64,000 nucleotides of DNA. Source: Microbacterium proteolyticum. GTDB taxonomy: Bacteria > Actinomycetota > Actinomycetes > Actinomycetales > Microbacteriaceae. The position numbers and the translations under genes are program-made. Shown here piece after piece: positions 47,362 to 56,818 of the stretch (position 1 is the first letter of the stretch; the number at the start of each line of letters is the position of its first letter). The DNA lies in NCBI RefSeq assembly GCF_029639405.1, contig NZ_CP121274.1, positions 248,001 through 312,000 of the forward strand, read 5' to 3'. A model generated the notes under the pieces. That model ran no database searches. It saw only the letters and a list, made by a program, of their open reading frames with translations, and was not told the DNA's origin.

Positions 47362-48708
47362 ATGACGAACCAGAGCACCACGAACGGCGGTCGCGGTCTC
47401 GCGACGGCCTGGCGCATCGCGCGGCACCCGGCGAGCCTCATCGCCGCCGCAGCGGTGTTGGGCATCGTGTTCGGGCTCGTCACCGGAGAATGGGCGGGGA
47501 ACCTGAAATTCATCGGCGACCTGTTCATCCGGCTGATCCAGATGGCCATCGTGCCGCTGGTGATGGCATCCGTCATCGTGGCGACCGGGTCCATGACCGG
47601 AAGCGGCATGGGGCGCCTCGCCGGACGCACGTTCGCGTGGATGATCGGCTTCTCCGTCGTCGCCGCGCTGGTCGGCTGGGGGCTCGCCGCGACGCTGCAG
47701 CCCGGCGTCGGCATCGACTATTCGGGCTCGGTCGACCCCGCCCTGCAGGACTCCGCGACCCCCACCTCCACCTGGCAGGAGACGATCCTCGGGTTCGTGT
47801 CGACGAACATCTTCAACGCGATGTCCACCGCGAGCATGCTCCCGATCATCGTCTTCTCGCTGCTCTTCGGCCTCGCCCTCAACGGGTACGTGCGGGCGAC
47901 CGGCAACCGCCTCGTGCTGACCCTGCTCGACCAGCTGCAGCAGATCGTGCTCGGCATGATCCGTCTGGTCATGCGGATCGCCCCCATCGGCGTGTTCTGT
48001 CTGCTTGCGGCTCTCGCCGGCGATGTCGGATTCGCCGTGGTCACCACCGCCCTGTCGTACCTCGGCTCGACGCTGCTGGGGGTCGTGATCGTCTCCGTCC
48101 TCTTCTTCATCGTCGTCGCCGCGCGCACGAGACTGAACCCGTGGGCCCTCCCGGCGAAGCTCGCCGAGCAGACCGTCATCGCGGTCACGACCACGAGTTC
48201 GGCGGTGACCTTCCCCACGGTGCTGAAGAACGCGGTCGAGAAGGTCGGGATCAGCCAGCGGGTCGCGAGCTTCACCCTGTCGGTCGGTCTGACCATGGGC
48301 TCGTACGGCGCGGTGCTGAACTACACGATCGTCATCCTCTTCCTCGCCCAGGCGGGACGCGTCGAGCTGACCCCGGGGCAGATCGTCCTCGGCATGGCCC
48401 TGGCGATCATGCTCAACATGGGCACCATCACGGTCCCGGGTGGCTTCGCGGTCGCCGCGACGTTCCTGGCCACGTCGCTGGGCCTTCCGCTGGAAGCGGT
48501 CGGCCTCCTCATCGCCGTCGACTGGTTCACCGGGATCTTCCGGACGTTCCTCAACGTCAACGGCGACACCATGGTGGCGATGCTCGTCGCCACCGGTACG
48601 GACGAGATCGACCGCGACGTCTACGCCGGCCGCACGACCGTCACGGCCGAGGCGATCGACGAGGACGCGCTGTCGGAGAAGTTCGCCACGGCCGACCGCG
48701 CCGATTGA
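47362..48708 (+). CDS. dicarboxylate/amino acid:cation symporter (DctA/GltP type, SDF family)
   Basis: The 448-residue protein has about eight helices plus two hairpins. The serine-rich hairpin reads TTTSSAVTFPTVLK (about residue 277), followed by NMGTITVPGGF and the last-helix motif DWFTGIFRTFLNVNGDT with the conserved Asp and Asn. It imports C4-dicarboxylates or acidic amino acids with sodium or protons. AGAGGAG precedes ATG 47362. The divergent FadR-type regulator likely responds to the substrate. Confidence 0.93.
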   Translation: MTNQSTTNGGRGLATAWRIARHPASLIAAAAVLGIVFGLVTGEWAGNLKFIGDLFIRLIQMAIVPLVMASVIVATGSMTGSGMGRLAGRTFAWMIGFSVVAALVGWGLAATLQPGVGIDYSGSVDPALQDSATPTSTWQETILGFVSTNIFNAMSTASMLPIIVFSLLFGLALNGYVRATGNRLVLTLLDQLQQIVLGMIRLVMRIAPIGVFCLLAALAGDVGFAVVTTALSYLGSTLLGVVIVSVLFFIVVAARTRLNPWALPAKLAEQTVIAVTTTSSAVTFPTVLKNAVEKVGISQRVASFTLSVGLTMGSYGAVLNYTIVILFLAQAGRVELTPGQIVLGMALAIMLNMGTITVPGGFAVAATFLATSLGLPLEAVGLLIAVDWFTGIFRTFLNVNGDTMVAMLVATGTDEIDRDVYAGRTTVTAEAIDEDALSEKFATADRAD

Positions 48709-48718
48709 GCGCGGGCGC

Positions 48719-49678
48719 TCACTCCGACGCGACCCACCGCTCGAGCGCGGAGTACGCGGCATCCCGGGCGTCCGGGCGGGACAGGAAGACGTCGTGCAGC
48801 GCCCCGTCGATGCGCGCGATCGTGACCTCCCGTGCGATGCGGGTGGCCGCGCGGGCGATGTCGTCGACGACGAGCACCGAGTCGCTCGAGCGCATCGCGT
48901 CGCTCCAGCTGAGCGCCGAGGTCGACCGCTTCGACAGCAGCACGAGCGCTGGGCACCCGATCTCGACCCCGGATGCCACCCGCGCGTGGCCGGCGACCAC
49001 CGCGGCGAGCCACCCCGGGTGGGTAGGGAATCCGCGCTCGGGTCGCCACCCGTCGGGGCTGTCGGGGAGCGTGCCGACCTCGCGCTGCGCGCGCGTGTAG
49101 AACCCGAGGTCGACGGCGGGGTGCGTGCCGAGCGGATCGATTCGCGCGCGGGCGTTGAGGATCGGAGCGAGGGCCTGGCGGCCGAGCGGGCCCAGCTGCA
49201 ACTCCAGCCACGGGCTGTTGAGCACGACGGCGTGCGCGCGCCCGGGATGCCGCGCCGCCCACAGCGTCAGCGTCAGTCCGCCCGTGCTGTGCCCCAGGAG
49301 CACGAGACGCCGACCGTGCGCTTCGGTGCCCATGGCATCCAGGGCGGCCTCGATGTCGGCGTCGTACACGTCGAGCGCCGCGACGTAACCGCGCGTCTGC
49401 CCCGGACGGATGCTGCGCCCGTACTTGCGCAGGTCCAACGCGTGGAACCGGGCGCCCCGGTCGGCGAAGGAGCGCGCGAGACCCGTCTGGAAGAAGTAGT
49501 CCGACCAGCCGTGCACGTACAGCACGTCGACGTCGCGCCACGGTCCGAACAGGCGCGCGCCGGGGTGCGGTATCGCCCGCACGAGCGTCGCGACGACCTC
49601 GCCCTCGTCGTCGCTCCCCAGCGGCAACGTCTGCTGCTCGAAGCCGGGCCCGAGGATGTCCGGATGCCACTCCCCCAT
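48719..49678 (-). CDS. alpha/beta hydrolase (serine lipase/lysophospholipase-like)
   Basis: The 319-residue protein has the oxyanion region VLYVHGWSDYFFQ (about residue 52), the nucleophile elbow GHSTGG (about 129-134, Ser about 131) and a late catalytic His in IDGALHDVFLS. A monoglyceride-lipase/lysophospholipase-type substrate is likely but unproven. ATG 49678 is preceded by TAGGCT (complement of 49685-49690) with 6 bases between, so it is leaderless. It converges on the symporter gene with a 10-base gap. Confidence 0.9.
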   Translation of the reverse strand: MGEWHPDILGPGFEQQTLPLGSDDEGEVVATLVRAIPHPGARLFGPWRDVDVLYVHGWSDYFFQTGLARSFADRGARFHALDLRKYGRSIRPGQTRGYVAALDVYDADIEAALDAMGTEAHGRRLVLLGHSTGGLTLTLWAARHPGRAHAVVLNSPWLELQLGPLGRQALAPILNARARIDPLGTHPAVDLGFYTRAQREVGTLPDSPDGWRPERGFPTHPGWLAAVVAGHARVASGVEIGCPALVLLSKRSTSALSWSDAMRSSDSVLVVDDIARAATRIAREVTIARIDGALHDVFLSRPDARDAAYSALERWVASE

Positions 49679-49684
49679 GGCCAC

Positions 49685-49690
49685 AGCCTA
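49685..49690 (-). promoter_or_regulatory. -10 box TAGGCT of leaderless hydrolase gene
   Basis: TAGGCT on the minus strand ends 6 bases before ATG 49678. The promoter lies within 24 bases of the sugC stop codon. Confidence 0.55.
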
Positions 49691-49701
49691 GAGCGGGGTC
49701 G

Positions 49702-50964
49702 TCAGGCGTGCTGCTGCTCGCGCGCGGCGCGCTCCTTGGCCCGCTCCAGCGCGCGCTTCCGCGCGGCGCGGGCGTCCTCCTCCAGCTTCTCGGCCTTGGC
49801 CTCGTCGCGGGTGAGGTTCACGCCCGTCTCCGGGTCGAACAGGTGCAGCGAGTCCGGGGAGAACCACAGGCGCGCGGCATCCCCCGCACGGATCCCGCTC
49901 ATGGCATCCAGCGCCACGACGAGTTCCGTGCGCAGGCTCTCGCCGTCGAGGTCTCGATCGAGCTCCGACAGCTTGTCCTTCACCGTCGCATCGGTCTCGT
50001 AGGGAACGTACGCGTACAGCACCTCGCCGAGCCACTCGGTCATCTCGATGTCGAGCTCGGCGGTGACTCCCCCGTCGAGGTCGCGCTCCGTGGCGTCGGC
50101 GTCCTCGAACGCGTCGGGACGGATGCCGACGATCACGAGGTCGCGCCCCTCGACGGCCGCCCGCAGCCGATCGTCGAGCGGGACGTCGGCGATGGGGAGC
50201 CGCAGCGTGTCGCCGTGGACTGTTCCGCTGAGGAAGTTCATCGGCGGCGAACCGATGAAGCCGGCCACGAACAGGTTCACCGGCTGGTCGTACAGCCCGC
50301 GGGGGCTGGCGACCTGCTGCAGCTCGCCGCGGCGCAGCACCGCCACGCGGTCACCCAGGGTCATGGCCTCGGTCTGGTCGTGCGTGACGTACACGGTCGT
50401 GATGCCGAGCGAACGCTGCAGGCGCGCGATCTCGGTGCGCATCTGGCCGCGCAGCTTCGCGTCGAGGTTCGACAGCGGCTCGTCGAACAGGAACGCACTG
50501 GCGTTGCGCACGATCGCGCGGCCCATCGCCACGCGCTGACGCTGACCGCCGGAAAGGTTCGCGGGCTTGCGCTCGAGGTGCTCGTCGAGCTCGAGGAGCT
50601 TCGAGGCGCGGCGGACGCGCTCGTCGATCTCCTTGTCGTCGAGGTCGCTGGATTTCAGCCGCATCGGGAACGCGATGTTCTCGTACACGGTGAGGTGCGG
50701 GTAGAGCGCGTAGTTCTGGAACACCATCGCCAGGTTCCGATCCTTGGGCGCCTTGTCGTTGACGACCTGATCGTCGATCCTCAGTTCGCCGTCCGAGATG
50801 TCCTCGAGCCCGACGATCATGCGCAGCAGCGTCGACTTGCCGCACCCCGACGGCCCCACGAGGATCACGAACTCGCCGTCGGCGATGTCGAGGTCGACGC
50901 CCTTGACCGCCGTGAAGCCGTCGTCGTAGGTCTTGACGATCCGGTTGAGGGTGATGGATGCCAT
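49702..50964 (-). CDS. sugC: sugar ABC transporter ATP-binding protein, SugC/UgpC/MsiK type
   Basis: The 420-residue ATPase has Walker A GPSGCGKST (37-45), signature LSGGQRQR, Walker B AFLFDEPLSNLDAKLR and a C-terminal TOBE/regulatory region (about 240-360). It ends in a long charged helix rich in Ala/Arg/Glu/Lys (about 380-420). AAGGAG precedes ATG 50964. It is last in the lpqY-sugA-sugB-sugC order. Because two other sugar importers in the window lack an ATPase, it may serve them too, as MsiK/MsmX do elsewhere; that is inference. Confidence 0.93.
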   Translation of the reverse strand: MASITLNRIVKTYDDGFTAVKGVDLDIADGEFVILVGPSGCGKSTLLRMIVGLEDISDGELRIDDQVVNDKAPKDRNLAMVFQNYALYPHLTVYENIAFPMRLKSSDLDDKEIDERVRRASKLLELDEHLERKPANLSGGQRQRVAMGRAIVRNASAFLFDEPLSNLDAKLRGQMRTEIARLQRSLGITTVYVTHDQTEAMTLGDRVAVLRRGELQQVASPRGLYDQPVNLFVAGFIGSPPMNFLSGTVHGDTLRLPIADVPLDDRLRAAVEGRDLVIVGIRPDAFEDADATERDLDGGVTAELDIEMTEWLGEVLYAYVPYETDATVKDKLSELDRDLDGESLRTELVVALDAMSGIRAGDAARLWFSPDSLHLFDPETGVNLTRDEAKAEKLEEDARAARKRALERAKERAAREQQHA

Positions 50965-50975
50965 GGACTGTCTCC

Positions 50976-51824
50976 TTAGCCTTTGACGGCGCCCTGCGTG
51001 AGACCGGACACGATCCGGCGCTGGAAGATCACGACGACGATGACGATGGGGATGGTGACGACGATCGCGGCGGCGGAGATCGCGCCGGTGGGTTCCTCGA
51101 ACTGCGAGGCCCCGGTGAAGAACGACAGGGCCGCCGGCACCGGGCGGGCGGCATCCGTCGAGGTCAACGAGATGCCGTAGACGAAGTCGTTTGAGGCGAT
51201 GAAGAACGCGATGATCGCGGTCGTGAACACGCCGGGCGCGGCCAGCGGCACGACGGTCTTGCGGAACGCCTCGAACGGGGTCGCGCCGTCGACCTGCGCA
51301 GCCTGCTCGAGCTCCCACGGGATCTGACGGAAGAACGCGGCGAGGGTCCAGATCGAGATGGGAAGCGTCAACGACAGGTACGGGATGATGAGCCCGAGCC
51401 AGGTGTCGTACAGCCCGATGACGCGCCACAGGTTGAACAGCGGCGTGACGATCGACACGATCGGGAACACCGACACCGCCAGCGCGGTGGTGAGGATGAT
51501 CCGCTTCCCGGGGAAGTCCAGTCTGGCGATCGCATAGGCGCAGAGGGTCGCGAGCACCACCGCGATGAACGTCGCGATGAGCGAGATGCCGATCGAGTTG
51601 CGCAGCGCCGGGAGGAACAGGTCCTGGGCGCTGCCGCCGGGAGCGAGGATCGTCGCGTAGTTGTCGAGCGTCCACTCCTGCGGTAGCAGCGTGCCCGAGA
51701 AGAGCCCCGCCGGGGTCTTGAACGACGTCATCGCGATCGAGAAGACCGGGAAGAGCGACCACACGAGCACGACGGCGATGATCACGAGCCACGTGATCCG
51801 CTGGGGCCAGGTCATCGCGCGCAT
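50976..51824 (-). CDS. sugB: trehalose-type ABC transporter permease, SugB-like
   Basis: The 282-residue protein has six membrane helices and the EAA loop WELEQAAQVDGATPFEAFRK. ATG 51824 shares one base with the preceding stop (TGATG) and follows GGGAGGA; an alternative GTG at 51827 would add one residue. It forms the channel with the SugA-like permease. Confidence 0.92.
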   Translation of the reverse strand: MRAMTWPQRITWLVIIAVVLVWSLFPVFSIAMTSFKTPAGLFSGTLLPQEWTLDNYATILAPGGSAQDLFLPALRNSIGISLIATFIAVVLATLCAYAIARLDFPGKRIILTTALAVSVFPIVSIVTPLFNLWRVIGLYDTWLGLIIPYLSLTLPISIWTLAAFFRQIPWELEQAAQVDGATPFEAFRKTVVPLAAPGVFTTAIIAFFIASNDFVYGISLTSTDAARPVPAALSFFTGASQFEEPTGAISAAAIVVTIPIVIVVVIFQRRIVSGLTQGAVKG

Positions 51825-52804
51825 CACCCATTCCTCCCGGCCGACAGATCGACTTTGAAGCCCTTAATGAACATCCCGGCGATGATCAGCACGCTGAGGA
51901 ACAGCAGCACCGAGATCGCCGATCCGAGACCGATCTCCAGGCGCCCGATCGAGGTGTTGTACGCCAGCAGCGACAGCGCCTCGGTGTTGTTGGCACCCGC
52001 GGTCATGATGAAGATGTTGTCGAAGATGCGGAACGCCTCGAGGGTGCGGAACAGCACGGCGACCATGATCGCGGCCTTCATGTTCGGCAGGATCACACGG
52101 CGCAGCACCTCCCACGGGGTGGCGCCGTCGACCTTCGCCGCCTCCTCCAGATCGCCCGGCACCTGCGCGAGGCCCGACAGCAGCAGCAGCGAGATGAACG
52201 GGGTCGTCTTCCACACCTCGCTGAGGATGATCACGACCAGCGACGTGTTCTGCGCGGCGAACCAGTTCAGATTCTCGTCGAACCCGGGGATCCACGACAG
52301 CCAGTTGTTGACGTACCCGCCGGAGTTGATGTCGAAGGCGTAGAAGAAGGCGAAGGCCGACACGACGGTGATGATCCCGTAGGGCACGAGGATGGCCGTG
52401 CGGGCGAAGCCCCGCAGCTTCTTGATCGCGCGGTGCATCACGAGCGCGAAGCCGAAACCGATGACCAGTTCGAGCAGCACCGTCACCACGGTGATGAACA
52501 GCGTCACGCCCATCGACTGCCAGAACGCCGGGTCGCCGAGGATCACCTGGTAGTTGCGGAACCAGATGAACTCCCGGTCGTCGGGGGCGGTCAACCGCAG
52601 GCTGAACAGCGAGTCCCACAGCGCCTGCACGATCGGGTACAGCGTGACCAGCAGCATGATGCCGAACGCCGGTCCCGCCAGCATCCACCCGAGACGTGCC
52701 TCCGCACGGGCGCGGTCGGAGCGCTTCTTGTGGGGTTTCGCGGCCTCCTGCGGCCGCGCGTTCTCGGTCCTCGGCTTTCCGGCCGAGGCGATCTCCGTCG
52801 TCAC
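51824..52804 (-). CDS. sugA: trehalose-type ABC transporter permease, SugA-like
   Basis: The 326-residue protein has a charged N-terminus (Lys/Arg-rich, about 35 residues), six helices and the EAA loop GDLEEAAKVDGATPWEVLRR. The start is GTG 52804, overlapping the stop of the binding-protein gene by 4 bases. Gene order and similarity place it in the LpqY-SugABC importer. Confidence 0.92.
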   Translation of the reverse strand: MTTEIASAGKPRTENARPQEAAKPHKKRSDRARAEARLGWMLAGPAFGIMLLVTLYPIVQALWDSLFSLRLTAPDDREFIWFRNYQVILGDPAFWQSMGVTLFITVVTVLLELVIGFGFALVMHRAIKKLRGFARTAILVPYGIITVVSAFAFFYAFDINSGGYVNNWLSWIPGFDENLNWFAAQNTSLVVIILSEVWKTTPFISLLLLSGLAQVPGDLEEAAKVDGATPWEVLRRVILPNMKAAIMVAVLFRTLEAFRIFDNIFIMTAGANNTEALSLLAYNTSIGRLEIGLGSAISVLLFLSVLIIAGMFIKGFKVDLSAGRNG

Positions 52805-54066
52805 AGCAGCCTCTCCCCTCTCAGCACCGCGAGGATGAAATCGGTCGAGGTCTGCGGCGTCGAGTCGGGGCTCACCGCGGTGGGCGGATGCCACGTGCGC
52901 TGCAGACCGATCGAGATCTCGTTGTAGTACGGCGTCTGCGGACGCGGCGCGCCCAGGTCGAGCGATTCCTTGATGGTGTCGGCCATCGGAAACTTCTCCT
53001 GCACCTCCGGGTCGTCGTACGCCGCGGCGTTCGACGGCGGGTTGCCGTTGGTGACGAAGTACTGCGCCTGGTTCTCGGGGCTCACGATGCACGCCACCGC
53101 CTGCCACGCGAGGTCGGTGTGCGCGCTGTACGCCCCGACGCCGAGGTTGATGCCCCCCACCGGCGGCGCCGCCGGGGTTCCGGCATCCACTCGGGGGTAG
53201 ACCGCCCAGCCGAGGTCGTCGACCACCTCGGGGGCCGCGCCCTGCATGGCGGGGTACACGAAGGGCCAGTTCACCATGAAGGAGCCGTCGTCGCCCTGGA
53301 ACAGATTCATGCTCGCGTTCTCGTCCGCGGTCGGCAGCCCCGATCCGCCGAGGCCCGACGCGCCGATCCGATTGATGATGTCGGCGGCCTTCTTGCCGGC
53401 GTCGGTGTCGAGTCCGAGCTGCATCTCGTCGGGCTTGGCATCCGGGTCCTCGAGGACCTTGCCGCCCGCCGAGGCGACGAGGGCGTTGATCCACACCGTG
53501 AGAGATTCCGCGAGAGCGCCCTGGACGCCCAGTTTCTTGTCCTGGTCCTCGGCGGCCTGGATGACCTGGTCCCACGTCACCGGCTGAGTCATGTCGAGTC
53601 CCGCCGCCTCGGCCACGGACTTGCGGTACCAGAGCAGCTGCGTGTTGGCCCAGAACGGGACCGTCACGAGCTCGTCCTTCCAGCTCGCCGATTGCACGGC
53701 CCCCTGCACCACCCCGTCGGTGTTCCGCAGATCCTCGGGCACCGGCGCGAGGAAGCCGGGCTCGGCCAGCTCGGGGATGAACGGCGGATCCAGGCTCATG
53801 ATGTCCAGCGACCGGTCGCTCGCCGCCAGCCGCCGAGCCAACTGCTCGCGCTGCGACGCCGCATCGCGCGGGAGCAGCGACGTCTGGATGCGGTACGCCC
53901 CGTCCGCGGCCTCGGTGCAGGATGCCGCGATCTCGGCCTGACCGCCGTCGTCGGGGTTGATGTACCACGTGAGGGTCGGCACCCCGTCACCCGCCGAGCA
54001 AGCCCCGAGCGTCCCCGCCAGCACGAGGGCCGAGACCCCGGCCGCGATCCGTATCACCCTTCGCAT
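52801..54066 (-). CDS. lpqY: LpqY-like trehalose-binding lipoprotein
   Basis: The 421-residue lipoprotein (lipobox TLGAC, Cys about 22) shows the pattern I recall of mycobacterial LpqY. It carries REQLARRLAASDRSLDIMSLD, NTQLLWYRKSV, VWINALVASAGGKVL, NWPFVYPAM and GGINLGVGAYS, with RPQTPYYNEISIGL near the end. LpqY captures trehalose for the SugABC importer in mycobacteria, where it recycles trehalose from cell-wall glycolipids; here, without mycolic acids, the role would be nutrient or osmolyte uptake. The start ATG 54066 opens the signal peptide (RRVIRIAAGVSALVLA). It is divergent from the EWW-repeat gene. Confidence 0.88.
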   Translation of the reverse strand: MRRVIRIAAGVSALVLAGTLGACSAGDGVPTLTWYINPDDGGQAEIAASCTEAADGAYRIQTSLLPRDAASQREQLARRLAASDRSLDIMSLDPPFIPELAEPGFLAPVPEDLRNTDGVVQGAVQSASWKDELVTVPFWANTQLLWYRKSVAEAAGLDMTQPVTWDQVIQAAEDQDKKLGVQGALAESLTVWINALVASAGGKVLEDPDAKPDEMQLGLDTDAGKKAADIINRIGASGLGGSGLPTADENASMNLFQGDDGSFMVNWPFVYPAMQGAAPEVVDDLGWAVYPRVDAGTPAAPPVGGINLGVGAYSAHTDLAWQAVACIVSPENQAQYFVTNGNPPSNAAAYDDPEVQEKFPMADTIKESLDLGAPRPQTPYYNEISIGLQRTWHPPTAVSPDSTPQTSTDFILAVLRGERLL

Positions 54067-54331
54067 CCGGCCCCCTCGCCTCGGTGCGCGGGCGATGCTG
54101 CCCGGCGTCGTGCGTTCCATCCTGCCGAGGGGGCTCGGATGCGGTCGCGAGGGTTGCCCCGGCGGCGGGGTGGGTGTTACTCGCGCGCGGACGGCGAGTG
54201 ACGATTCGCGCACGAGCCTTACGCCCGCACCTTCTCTGTGCTATTCCTGTGAACACAGCCGGAGGATCCACCGGGCGAACCCGGGGGACGGGTCGCTGTG
54301 TATCGGGACACGAGGCCTTGGGGGGTCGGTC

Positions 54332-56803
54332 ATGTCACTACGTTCTCTTTCGTCGCCGAAGAGACGGTTCGTCGCGTGGGGCGCCGTCGCACTGAGCGTC
54401 GCGCTGATGCTCAGTGGTGTCGCTCCCGCGTCGGCGCAGTCGGGTCCCGCGCCGACCGCAAGTGCCGATCCGTCGACGCCGCCCACCGCCACGCCGACAG
54501 CAAGTCCTACGCCGACAGCGGGTCCCACGCCGACAGCGGGTCCCACGCCGACGGCAAGTCCCACGCCGACGGCGAGTCCCACGCCGACGGCAAGTCCCAC
54601 GCCGACGGCGAGTCCCACGCCGACGGAAAGTCCAACGCCGACCGTCACCCCGACGCCCTCCGCCTCGGCCGATCCGCCGTCCGTGCAACGCCAGTCGACC
54701 GAGGCGACGATCTCGGGGCGCGTCATCATCCCCGACGGCGTGACGGTGGACCTGAGCCGGTTCGCCGTGCAGGCGTACGCGCAGGGAACGCTCGCCGGAT
54801 CCTCGCCCGTCGCCGCAGACGGCTCCTACCTGATCACTGCGGCGAGGGGCGGGTCCTTCCAGGTGAAGTTCGCCGTCCCGTCCGACGCCCCCGTCCTGGG
54901 CGAGTGGTGGGAGGGCAAGGAATACGACACCGAGGCGACACCCATCGTCATCGCCGACGGCGGTTCGGTGACGGGCATCGACGCGACCCTGCGGCGCAGC
55001 GGCTCGATCTCCGGCCGGATCACCCTCCCCGCCGGCATCCGGGGCGAGGTGACGGTCCGCGCCTTCCTCGGCTCCGGTCAACCGCGCGGAAACGCGCGCT
55101 CGCTCGGAAACGGCGGCTTCATCATCACGGGGCTGGCGGAAGGGTCGTACTCGCTCCAGTTCTTCAGCAACCAGCTGCCGGTCGTCGAACAGTGGTGGAC
55201 CGGGAAAGCGGACTACGCCAGCGCGGACAGGATCGCCCTCGGCGCGGGCGAAGTGGCCACCGGTTACGACGTCACCATGGTCGCCGCCGCCACGATCTCC
55301 GGACGGATGACGTTCCCGGCGGGAGTCCGCCCCGGCGAGAGCAACCCCAGTGTGCAGCTCTACCGCGAGGACGGCAGCTGGTACCCGATCAGCGCGTTGG
55401 TCGACGGTGACGGTCGTTATCGCATCCCGAACGTCGCTCCCGGAACGTACCGGGTCTCCTTCGGGAGCGGATCGCTGCCCATCCTCCCGGAGTGGTGGAA
55501 CGACAAGCCCGACTTCGCGTCCGCAGACCCGATCACGGTCGTCGCCGGAGAAAATCGGACCGGTGTGAACGTCACGTTCGCCAAGGCCCCCACCATTCAT
55601 GGCAAGGTCACCCTGCCACCGGGGGTCAGCTTCTCCGACGGGATCGTGCAAGTGCGACTGACCCGCGCCAGCGACGGCGGCGGCGTCGCTGCCACGACAG
55701 TCCGGCCCGACGGCACCTACTCCTTCGGCTCGCTGCGCCCCACCGCCTACCGCGTCGCCTTCGTCGCGCAGCGACTCCCGGTCCTCGACGAATGGTGGGA
55801 GGACGCCGCCGACGAGGCCTCGTCGACACCGGTCACGCTCGCGGTCGGGGAAGACCGGGCCCTGGATGCCGCTCTCGCGCCCGCCGCCATCATCTCGGGG
55901 CGCGTATGGGTCCCGACCGGGCTCGGATCCACCGCCGCCGGGGTGACCGTCACCGCGTACGCGGGACCGGACGCGGCGGCCCGCACGACCACCACGGCCG
56001 CGGACGGGAGCTACACCCTCTCCGGGCTCCCCGCTGGCTCGTACCGGCTCCGCTTCTCGTCCGACATGCTGCCCGTCGCGGCGGAGTGGTGGAACAACGC
56101 GGCTGACTACGCCTCGGCGTCACCGATCGCGGTTCGCGTGTCGCAGGTCCGCAGCGGGTTCAACGCCTACCTCGATCGTCCCTCGTCGATATCGGGGCGG
56201 GTCACGCTGCCTGCGGGCGTCGTCGCCACCGCGGGGCAGGTGCATGTCGACGCCTACAGCGCCGCCCGGGAGCGTGTGGGGACCGCCGACGTCCGGGCCG
56301 ACGGGACTTACACCATCCGCGGACTGACGCCGGCGACCTACCGCCTTCTCTTCCGCGCCGACGACCTCCCCGTGGCCTACGAGTGGTGGCAGGACCAACC
56401 GAGCTTCGTGAGCGCGTCGGACGTCGTCCTCGGCGTCCGGGAGGCACGTGAGGGCGTGGATGCCTCCCTCGAACGGGCGGCATCCCTCTCGGGCACCGTG
56501 TCCCTTCCGCCGGGGACGAGCTTCGATCAAGGGCGCGTGGAGGCGGCCGTCTTCGCGGCCGAGGACGGCACCTCGCCGGTGGGTACGGCGGTCGTTCGCC
56601 CGGACGGGACCTATCTCGTCCAGGGCCTCCGCAGCGCGAGCGTCAAGGTCCGGTTCACGGCCTGCGGCATCGCTGCAGCCGACGAGTGGTGGAACAACAA
56701 GAACGACTTCGCCACCGCCCTGAGGCAGACGACGGTGAACGGCTCCGAGAAGAAGAACGTGAACGTCGTCCTCGCTGCAGCGAGCGCCGGCCAGCCCTGC
56801 TGA
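54332..56803 (+). CDS. secreted multi-repeat protein with seven 'EWW' beta-domains
   Basis: The 823-residue protein has a signal peptide (residues 1-36, ending SAQSG) and a Pro/Thr/Ser-rich linker of SPTPTA hexapeptides (about 45-110). Seven repeats of about 85-110 residues follow. Each repeat starts with ISGRV-type and P-x-G strands, then ADGSYxxxxLxxGSYxLxF. It ends with LPVxxEWWxxxxDxASA. The middle resembles carboxypeptidase regulatory-like/SpaA Ig-type domains, but the invariant (E/Q)WW is distinctive. No sortase motif or C-terminal membrane helix is seen, so it is probably secreted; it ends in a Cys. A GGGGGG run lies before ATG 54332. The function is unknown. Confidence 0.85.
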   Translation: MSLRSLSSPKRRFVAWGAVALSVALMLSGVAPASAQSGPAPTASADPSTPPTATPTASPTPTAGPTPTAGPTPTASPTPTASPTPTASPTPTASPTPTESPTPTVTPTPSASADPPSVQRQSTEATISGRVIIPDGVTVDLSRFAVQAYAQGTLAGSSPVAADGSYLITAARGGSFQVKFAVPSDAPVLGEWWEGKEYDTEATPIVIADGGSVTGIDATLRRSGSISGRITLPAGIRGEVTVRAFLGSGQPRGNARSLGNGGFIITGLAEGSYSLQFFSNQLPVVEQWWTGKADYASADRIALGAGEVATGYDVTMVAAATISGRMTFPAGVRPGESNPSVQLYREDGSWYPISALVDGDGRYRIPNVAPGTYRVSFGSGSLPILPEWWNDKPDFASADPITVVAGENRTGVNVTFAKAPTIHGKVTLPPGVSFSDGIVQVRLTRASDGGGVAATTVRPDGTYSFGSLRPTAYRVAFVAQRLPVLDEWWEDAADEASSTPVTLAVGEDRALDAALAPAAIISGRVWVPTGLGSTAAGVTVTAYAGPDAAARTTTTAADGSYTLSGLPAGSYRLRFSSDMLPVAAEWWNNAADYASASPIAVRVSQVRSGFNAYLDRPSSISGRVTLPAGVVATAGQVHVDAYSAARERVGTADVRADGTYTIRGLTPATYRLLFRADDLPVAYEWWQDQPSFVSASDVVLGVREAREGVDASLERAASLSGTVSLPPGTSFDQGRVEAAVFAAEDGTSPVGTAVVRPDGTYLVQGLRSASVKVRFTACGIAAADEWWNNKNDFATALRQTTVNGSEKKNVNVVLAAASAGQPC
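54503..54646 (+). repeat. eight 18-bp tandem repeats coding (S/G)PTPTA
   Basis: Units AGTCCCACGCCGACGGCG start at 54503 and every 18 bases to 54629, with 1-4 mismatches each. They encode the Pro/Thr linker of the secreted protein, a typical wall-spanning or glycosylated spacer. Confidence 0.95.
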
Positions 56804-56818
56804 GGACCGGCCGAGCGG

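Noticed and set aside
54247..54258. TGTGAACACA near the EWW-repeat gene as a fourth galactoside LacI operator
   Set aside because: It lacks the central CG and the 14-base spacing of the three real copies at 31199-31315.
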